Shown piece by piece: positions 57,721 through 64,000 of a stretch of 64,000 nt of DNA. This DNA comes from Siderastrea radians (taxonomy: Eukaryota; Cnidaria; Anthozoa; Scleractinia; Rhizangiidae): contig CAXHKT010000132.1 of assembly GCA_964017195.1 (NCBI GenBank), positions 251,001 through 315,000 on the forward strand, given 5' to 3'. Position 1 is the stretch's first letter, and every line of letters begins with the position of its first letter. The notes under the pieces were generated by a model, which was given only the letters and a program-made list of their open reading frames with translations, had not been told where the DNA came from and did not search any database. Both the position numbers and the translations under genes were made by a program.

Positions 57721-57930
57721 GTCCACCACGAAATTTCCATGTCATTTCCATGTCACGTTCGTTACTTAGCTGTCAAACAATTAAAACTTAGAGTAATCGT
57801 GGCAGAGCTTTTTTTTTTGCCGCACCGAAACCATGGAACTTAAGAAAGCGAAAACTGTGCATGGTTTTAAAAGTAAGTTAAATATTTTCTTTTTAAAAAG
57901 GCTTTTTCACTTCAGTTTTTTTCATTTTTT
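57721..57930 (+). pseudogene. LINE 3' end fragment, decayed copy
   Basis: Homologue of 2-223. A gap removes the CCATGCCTGAGGACAT segment (GGAACTTAAGAAAGCG remains), and a lengthened T run shifts the frame, so the reverse-transcriptase tail is broken. Confidence 0.7.
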
Positions 57931-58164
57931 TTTTATTTTAGGTTTTTCATCGTATTATTATTATTTTTTTTTTGCCATTAACTTAACTTGTTAAAAACTG
58001 GTGAGATTTTAAGCGAGATATGGTAATACCGAGATGTGATACTTTGTTTACTTAACTAATGCTTTGTCCTCGTCTTATCTCTTATTAACATATGGCCAAC
58101 AAACAATTAATACATGGCCAATGTGTCTATACTGTCTATTTGGGTCTAAGAAACTCCTTTTTAA

Positions 58165-58552
58165 ATGTAAAGAAGATCCCTCGCAGTTATTAACGCAACT
58201 TATGCAGTTGCGAAAAGAAAGCCTGAAAAAATCAGGCTTGCCGGGACTCGAACCCTGACCTCTGCGATACCGGTGCAGCGCTCTAACCAATTGAGCTATC
58301 AAGCCAACTGGGAGCTGGTCATTAAATTGGTTCGTAATATACCCGGGAAAGATGAAGATGAAATTGTGAATATATGAAATTCATATATTTGAACTGCGGA
58401 ATGAAGAAATAAATGTAAAGAAGATCCTCGCAGTTATTAACGCAACTTATGCAGTTGCGAAAAGAAAGCCTGAAAAAATCAGGCTTGCCGGGACTCGAAC
58501 CCTGACCTCTGCGATACCGGTGCAGCGCTCTAACCAATTGAGCTATCAAGCC
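58165..58552 (-). mobile_element. Two tandem tRNA-like SINE units
   Basis: Two tRNA-like heads (58235-58305 and 58481-58552, minus strand), 247 bp apart in head-to-tail units. Each has an A box (TAGCTCAATTGG), a B box (GGTTCGAGTCC) and an apparent GGT anticodon, nominally threonine. C at position 33 and a mismatched anticodon stem argue against a working tRNA. After the head comes a hairpin, GCCTGATTTTTTCAGGC, then a body with GCAACTGCATAAGTTGC and, between units, CTTTCCCGGGTATATTACGA. The T run in the hairpin could stop Pol III. Confidence 0.72.
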
Positions 58553-58589
58553 AACTGGGATTGGCTTGATTGGCTTGATAACTGGGATT

Positions 58590-58798
58590 GGCTTGATAGC
58601 GTTAATAACTGCGAGGATCTTCTTTACATTTATTTCTTCATTCCGAGGTTCAAATATATGAATTTCATATATTCAAAATTTCATCTTCATCTTTCCCGGG
58701 TATATTACGAACCAATTTAATGACCAGCTCTCAGTTGGCTTGATAGCTCAATTGGTTAAAGCGCTGCACCGGTATCGCAGAGGTCAGGGTTCGAGTCC
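58590..58798 (+). mobile_element. Inverted SINE unit, truncated
   Basis: The same unit in the opposite direction: body from GCGTTAATAACTGCGAGG and the 3' part, then a tRNA-like head at 58737-58798 that stops just after the B box, where duplicated-segment sequence resumes (CTGCATTTAGGTGAAAG). With the minus-strand units it forms a large palindrome centred near 58570, where TTGGCTTGAT repeats occur. Confidence 0.72.
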
Positions 58799-59211
58799 TG
58801 CATTTAGGTGAAAGAAAACTTCCATAATTTGAAGAGTAAATGCAACCAGCACGCCCTTTCCATTTCACACGACCAAGTTAATCGGGTTTTGACAGAACTT
58901 TTCAGCGATCAGTTACGATAATTATCAAGGAAAACATTTTACTCCTAACAACTCTCAACTGAGCCAGTATTTTATTCTATTTTTGTTTTGAAGAAAGCTC
59001 TCAAAGAGATTTATCTAAGCAAGTCAAAATCTCAGCTATAAAACATAACACTTTTTTCCGTGGCTGATACCTTAAAATCCCTGATTTGAATTGATATAAT
59101 GCACTTCGTATCCGAAAATAGTAAGAAAGACTTTTGATTATTTCTTTGAACATCACCCTAATTTCGGAATTACTCTCTGCAAATTTTTTTTTTCTGCTGG
59201 AAAGAACTTAC

Positions 59212-59581
59212 CAACACCTGTTGTTGTTTCATTCCCTAATAATGCACCTGCAAAGTAGAAACAACTGCTAGTACCGTAACCATTCGTCTAGGTGTTTTGA
59301 AACGTCAGTGACTTTAAAAGTCGGCTTTATACTCCGTCCATGTCAAACGATAAGTCCCATTGAATTGAATTGAGCAGGCCTCCCCTTGAAGTCAAGGTTT
59401 CGCTTTGCTCCTTTCGTGCCCTTAGATTCAGCATTAAATTGAAATTAAGACTTATTTTTTTGAGGAGGGAGAAAACCCCTCCAAGAAACAAGACGAGAAG
59501 TTAGTAATCGTAACCATTATGTATCGCAATTAAGGCTTTAAGTTCCCTACCTGCTAACAGAAGGTAAATAAGCGCAGGCAT
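59212..59581 (-). CDS. Two 5' mini-exons of a putative secreted peptide gene (copy 2)
   Basis: Exon 1 (59551-59581) encodes MPALIYLLLA and ends GCAG|GTAGGG. Exon 2 (59212-59247) encodes GALLGNETTTGV between TTTGCAG and GTTG|GTAAGT. Lengths (31 and 36 bp) and phases equal copy 1. MPALIYLLLAG is a cleaner signal-peptide start than copy 1's. No further exon is identified. Confidence 0.42.
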
Positions 59582-60589
59582 GATATCGAGCTGAAGAAGT
59601 TTAACTTTCCAGGATGAACGTCTCTTCTGAACTGAAGTTAATTATTTGACGTAGCAGCACTTTCTCTTGGAATAATTTATTTGTAGTTTTCAATATCTCT
59701 TGTTATACCTGCATGCTATTTCTTTTTCGGTTCTCTTATACGTGTACTTTTGTATTGTGCGGTGTTTATTTCGTTTCAAAGTTGCGAAATGAAGAAAAGT
59801 TGCTGAAACATCCTTATGACTGACAGCACTCATAAAAAAAGTTACTACTGCACCTAACAAAGCTTTCTCTTCTATTGACATGTGGAGGTTCAGATTATGG
59901 ATGCCTGGCGTGCGTACAAGATTCATTTATGTCTGTTTCCGTGTATTAGATCCTGACATGGGTATAACATGTTTAGGTGAGAAATCTTTCAAACTAGCGT
60001 CACGCTTACATTTCGGTCTGGTTTGTGAGTTCTTTAAGATTAGTTATTTCAGTGAGGCCGAGACAAGTCCTCGTTAAAAGCAGCCGTGGGTGCAGCGAAA
60101 AATAAAGGTTGGTATACTTGCCGTGTACCTGTGTGCCAATAAGATTTTTACTTATTGTGTGTTATCTTAGGTTAAAGTCCCATGAGCAAGAGGAACTTTT
60201 CTATGAAATTTTATTTGCCATTGTGAATGCGAAAATTCGGAAAAATTTCACGTGCCGTCAAATGTTTGGCGGGTCAGTTCTCCTTTGTCGAAAAAATTAG
60301 GCTTGTGTGAAATTTGCTCATGTAGATGGGTCGTCAACGAAAACGTGTCAAATAATGTTATTTGTGGAAAGCTAGTTCTCAGACACCTCCTTGATACGTG
60401 TTTTATGTCTTTTGTGGCGCCTAACCGAGTTATGTAGCCATCGATTTTAAACAGATTACTCTGCTTTTTGATCATGAAACGTGTTAAAACTACTGAACAC
60501 TGAAAGCTCTTAATATTCTCCGTGGGCCATGAGAGCCCCTTTTTTCCTGCTCCACATGAATTTGGATTAATTTTCTTCACTTTTTTTGT

Positions 60590-61926
60590 GAAGACATCTG
60601 GCTTTTCCGGCTAAGGCTCTTACTGCTCCGCTGTCCAAAAGTCATTGCTGGCACATATTCGAAGATATTTCTCACCCATCTACACGGTCAAATCATTTGT
60701 CAAAGAAAATTTGTGGGAGAAAATGTACTTGTTTAATTTCTAAACAAGAATAGAATGGGGCTTAATCTATTTAGTCTGCATGGCATATTCCGGAGTTTTT
60801 GAGATCACCTTAGCACCGAAAGTATTTTAAAAATCTATGACAACGAATATTCGAGAGTACACTGTGCGTCTAGACACGTTCCAAGAATAAAAACAAATCA
60901 AAACAAAAAGAAAGCAAATGAGAAACAAAACAAAACAAAACAAGACAAAACAAAAAAAAAAGACAGAAAATCTGTCTTCGTGCACTAATTAGATACATTT
61001 GATATGTATTCATACTAAAATCGGATTGCATTTAATTTTATTAGCATTATTTAAAACGTGGAGTGGGGCCGTTGGGATGATAAACATGGCCATTTGCCGG
61101 TTTCTGGTTTAGTTCTGACCCTATTGATTGAAAAGGATTATATAGCCCTTCTTCATTGTTTGATGCAACTGTTTAAAAACTAAAATTATTCCCTTTAAGC
61201 TTTTCCACAACAAACAGAAACGCGGTTGAATGAAATACAAAACTAAGCTTCAGCTGAACTTCCTTTAGATTAAACTTGAGGTGCGTACACCCTAATTTAT
61301 TTCAGTGTTCGAACATAAGAATTAACACTATGAAAACGAAACAGACCCTCCTCGTGTCAGTGAAATCGCTACTTCACTCCAAACAGGAAATAAATTCTCA
61401 TTTGGGAAGAAAGTCCTTCATGTCGTTTAGAAAAAAAAAGTGTAAGTAATAAGTGGTAAGTATTACATCCACGATCTCAAAAAATTAAAACCCAGGTTGC
61501 GCAGTAGTGACAGCATAATATACAACACCACAGATACTGCTCACTCTCTTTCATTTTAATATGCATGATTTATTTACTGTTTAGCAAACGTCTAAATATT
61601 GAGACCACCTTGCACAGCATAATGAACAGCATTACAAAAAAAGTAACATCTGAAATCTGAAAATATTATTTAAAGTTTTCAATATTCAGGTGAACAATTT
61701 TGATGTGACTGCTTGAAAATCATTTCACAATTCATTGAAATACATCATTCTGTGCCTTCAAAAAATATACATCTCAAAAGATCGTTGGGCAAACCTGCGT
61801 GGTTTGGCCAAAAATGTTCTCCCCTGGGTTGGGTTGTCTCAGGGTCAGGAAAAAATAGACTTACCCGCGCCAGCGCCATATTGATATCCGGGAATACCCT
61901 AAGAACAAGGTTGTGACATCACTCCC
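60590..61926. other. No gene recognised
   Basis: Segment mostly specific to copy 2, non-coding, with A-rich (AAACA)n near 60930-60960. It rejoins homology with copy 1 near 61790 (GGGCAAACCTGCGTGGTTTGG). Confidence 0.5.
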
Positions 61927-62440
61927 GTGTTTTCTAGACGTAACATATCTTGCAGCGGTACTAAAGAAGCATTCAGTGACAGATTTAGGAGGACACTGCC
62001 GACAGTTTCACGCGATGGACCTGATGTTCAGTACCTTTCCGAACCTTTTTCCGTCAAGATGAAAGCTACATTTCCTCTTGCTAGTTTTGAAGTATTTAAA
62101 ACTATTCCTTGCTCCACCTACATGAAAACACAGAGTGGTCTCCTCTGTCAAGTGCATTTTAAAATTAATATCGATTGTTTATGTCGCATTGTAGAAAGAA
62201 AGTGTGTTAGCTGCAATGCATGTGGTGAAGAACAACCCCGGCCTGCTATTAATGCCGCATACATTTTGGAGTTCTTTGATGGGTCGACCACTCTTTCCTA
62301 AATATAACACAGAATTTGCAAAAGGGTAGGAGTTTTGCTTTTGCTGGAGCCAAAATATGGGATTCCATTCCATTCAATATCAGATCTGCAACCACTCTCT
62401 CCGCTTTAAAAACAAAGATTAACAATCTCGCTGTCTTCTA
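61927..62440 (+). pseudogene. LINE 3' end fragment (copy 2)
   Basis: Homologue of 6632-7003 with small insertions (a ten-base-scale gain before TTTGATGGGTCG and single-base changes) that separate the IWDSIPFNIRS-type tail from the upstream frame. Decayed reverse-transcriptase C-terminus. Confidence 0.65.
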
Positions 62441-62539
62441 CTAAGTGTTCTACATTTTTTTAATTATATAATAGCAATAGTAAATATATTATATAACACG
62501 GCTTTTCTGTAAAGCAGTTAGTTTTCACTGATGTAAAAT

Positions 62540-62702
62540 CCTTGTGTAAATAAAGTTTATTCATTCACTGATTCATTCGTTCATTCATTCATTCATTCAT
62601 TCATTCATTCATTCATTCATTCATTCATTCATTCGTTCTTTCGTTCGTTCGTTCGTTCGTTCTTTCGTTCATTCATTCATTCGTTCATCCATTTATTCAA
62701 TA
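62540..62702. repeat. LINE 3' tail with expanded (ATTC)n/(GTTC)n
   Basis: After AATAAAGTTTATTCATTC the tail has expanded to over 120 bp of ATTC, switching to GTTC units at about 62633-62665. Copy 1 has only about 60 bp at 7112-7172, so the tail grew after duplication. Confidence 0.88.
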
Positions 62703-62829
62703 GATGGGCTTCTAGTTTTTTGCCAACCCCCAAAATTAAACGTCTTCAAAGCTATGTTGGTTAATAACGAATAAATTAATTGATAAAAGGAATTAGCGTT
62801 GTGAGTTTTGTTTGCTATTTCTCCGTTAG

Positions 62830-63108
62830 TCTGACAGAGATGCCATTATGTGGCTGAACGCCTACGGTGCCACGACTCACCCCGTGTACTTTGGTACGAA
62901 TAAGGCGAAGGTTGCCGATGCCACCTCGGAGTCAGCCGAGTACCAGATGAAAATTACCGACGATGGCAATGTGCATTACCTGAAGGAGAGTCTTACATCG
63001 GGTGTTACGTATTACTGGCACGTGGGTGCTGAATTTAACGAGAAAATTAATTATAAAGGAGACGTCTGGTTGTATTTTAGATGGCCTGAAAACAGTTACT
63101 TCGCTTGA
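62830..63108 (+). CDS. FN3-like module exon (copy 2, altered C-terminus)
   Basis: After CTCCGTTAG the frame reads SDRDAIMWLNAYGATTH, VYFGTNKAKVADATSE, LKESLTSGVTYYWHV and NYKGDVW, then LYFRWPENSYFA and stop. A 34-bp gap relative to copy 1, right after GDVW, removes the SLRTEL strand and shifts the ending. The rest of the module is open and keeps VYFGT. YYWHVGA replaces YYWRVDA. It may be intact but altered, or a drifting duplicate. Confidence 0.48.
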   Translation, partial: SDRDAIMWLNAYGATTHPVYFGTNKAKVADATSESAEYQMKITDDGNVHYLKESLTSGVTYYWHVGAEFNEKINYKGDVWLYFRWPENSYFA

Positions 63109-64000
63109 AAAAAAAATGAATTAAATTTAATGAAAAAGACATATTTATATTTCGTTGGTTGCCTTTATTTAAACGTTCTTATTACTATGTTTATTTCATT
63201 TGGTAGAGCGTTCTTTTAACCTCGAATTAAATGTAACCTACTCCACATTAGATCGCTGGTTCATTTTAAAGAAAAGTAAAAAAATTCGGAAATTGTGCAC
63301 TTTTGATTTTTTTCCCTAGCCGCGTTTACTCTACTGCTACGTTGAACCTATTCACCTCATTTCAAATGCAAATCTGAAACAAGGTAAATTCGTCGTATTT
63401 GATGAGGAAAGAAAATTAACTGCTAAAAGGATTACAATTCTTTGTCTTTGTTTACGACAAAAAGCGTTGCCTCACCTTCATGGGAAATACCAACGATTAC
63501 GACACATCCTAGACTGATTAAGAAATTTGCGTACTGACTACGTTCTTTCCGAAATCCCTTGATAATAACTCCGTCAGAATAAGCAATATATCTTTTCTTT
63601 TTTTAATGATTAGATGCTTTCTAGGTCTTAATAATCACCATGGAAATCATTTTTTTTTAACGGAGATTATTATTCAGTAAAGGAAGAGCCACTAACCGCA
63701 GTAAGTTATTTAACTGAATCAGTGATACTGGACCCTAACAGAACACCGAGAAAATTGTGCTGTACCTATGGCTACGGTCATGCCAGCTTTCCGTCTAATT
63801 TGCTCTAGCCATCATGGAAAGCTTACTCTCAGTGTACTTTACTGACACTGTGATTGTGTCACTGAAGAAAATAGTTTTAACTGACCCCCACACTCAATTC
63901 ATTCTTGAAACTTTGTTTTCAACTAAAACGTTTCAGGACAAAATCCTGTGTGACCATTCACCATTCACGTGGAGCCGTTTGCATTCCTTAAATTTTTAAA
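63109..64000. other. No gene recognised; duplicated flank
   Basis: Aligns with about 8190-9100 of copy 1. The plus-strand frame at 63814-63999 is not open in the matching place of copy 1 and is unlikely to be coding. Confidence 0.5.

Larger units (their letters stand above)
57721..64000. repeat. Segmental duplication, copy 2 (right edge of window)
   Basis: This is the direct-repeat partner of 1-9130 and continues beyond the window. It has a tRNA-like SINE cluster at 58165-58800 where copy 1 has unrelated sequence (about 480-1565), and a different 1.2-kb segment at 60590-61790. It lacks the 7238-7812 MITE. Confidence 0.9.

Noticed and set aside
58235..58305. Functional threonine tRNA gene
   Set aside because: C at position 33, a mismatch in the anticodon stem and the SINE-like repeated body argue against a working tRNA. 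Pol III transcription remains possible.
58075..58549. Repeated minus-strand frame starting MIAQLVRALHRYRRG
   Set aside because: It is the translation of the tRNA-like SINE head (A and B boxes lie inside it), not a protein gene.

Overview
The window is animal nuclear DNA: AT-rich, intron-rich, and densely packed with non-coding mobile elements. Nothing in it is prokaryotic. The modular SRCR/FN3 receptor exons, class A GPCR and RecQ-like fragments, tRNA-like SINEs, LINE reverse-transcriptase 3' ends and many palindromic MITEs suggest an anthozoan cnidarian, most likely a stony coral. That placement is inference from gene and repeat style, with no database match behind it.

The one well-supported gene lies on the minus strand from about 57.3 kb down to 30.4 kb and probably runs past both visible ends. 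I recognise ten exons. In transcription order they are seven single-exon SRCR domains, one FN3 domain, a short linker, and an exon carrying a transmembrane helix and a tyrosine-rich cytoplasmic tail. Every visible junction is phase 1 and all join in frame; the tail exon ends in phase 0 and splices to something I did not find. The SRCR domains alternate between two sequence types (A-B-A-B-A-B-A). The tail holds YQNM and YEEI motifs. The start codon, signal peptide and last exon(s) are not seen.

The window ends (1 to about 9.1 kb and 57.7 to 64.0 kb) are two diverged copies of one directly repeated segment. Both carry LINE 3' ends, a minus-strand pair of mini-exons that would encode a short signal peptide, and a plus-strand exon for an FN3-like module of a type I associate with bacterial secreted enzymes. 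The copies differ by insertions. One is a 575-bp MITE present in copy 1 and absent in copy 2, which exposes a TTAA empty site.

From 9 to 30 kb and inside the receptor introns I see little coding sequence: a small acidic secreted-peptide candidate (11.8 kb), a GPCR pseudogene split by a palindromic element (13 kb), a broken RecQ-like helicase fragment (16.4 kb) and a secreted-protein exon candidate (23.3 kb). The rest is mobile and repetitive DNA: five TTAA-flanked elements (three in one family), three elements with inverted arms of about 300 to 450 bp, several short palindromes, tRNA-like SINEs, a three-copy 1.2 to 1.6 kb repeat family, and a tandemly duplicated ACTG microsatellite. Repeat limits and percentages were judged by eye.
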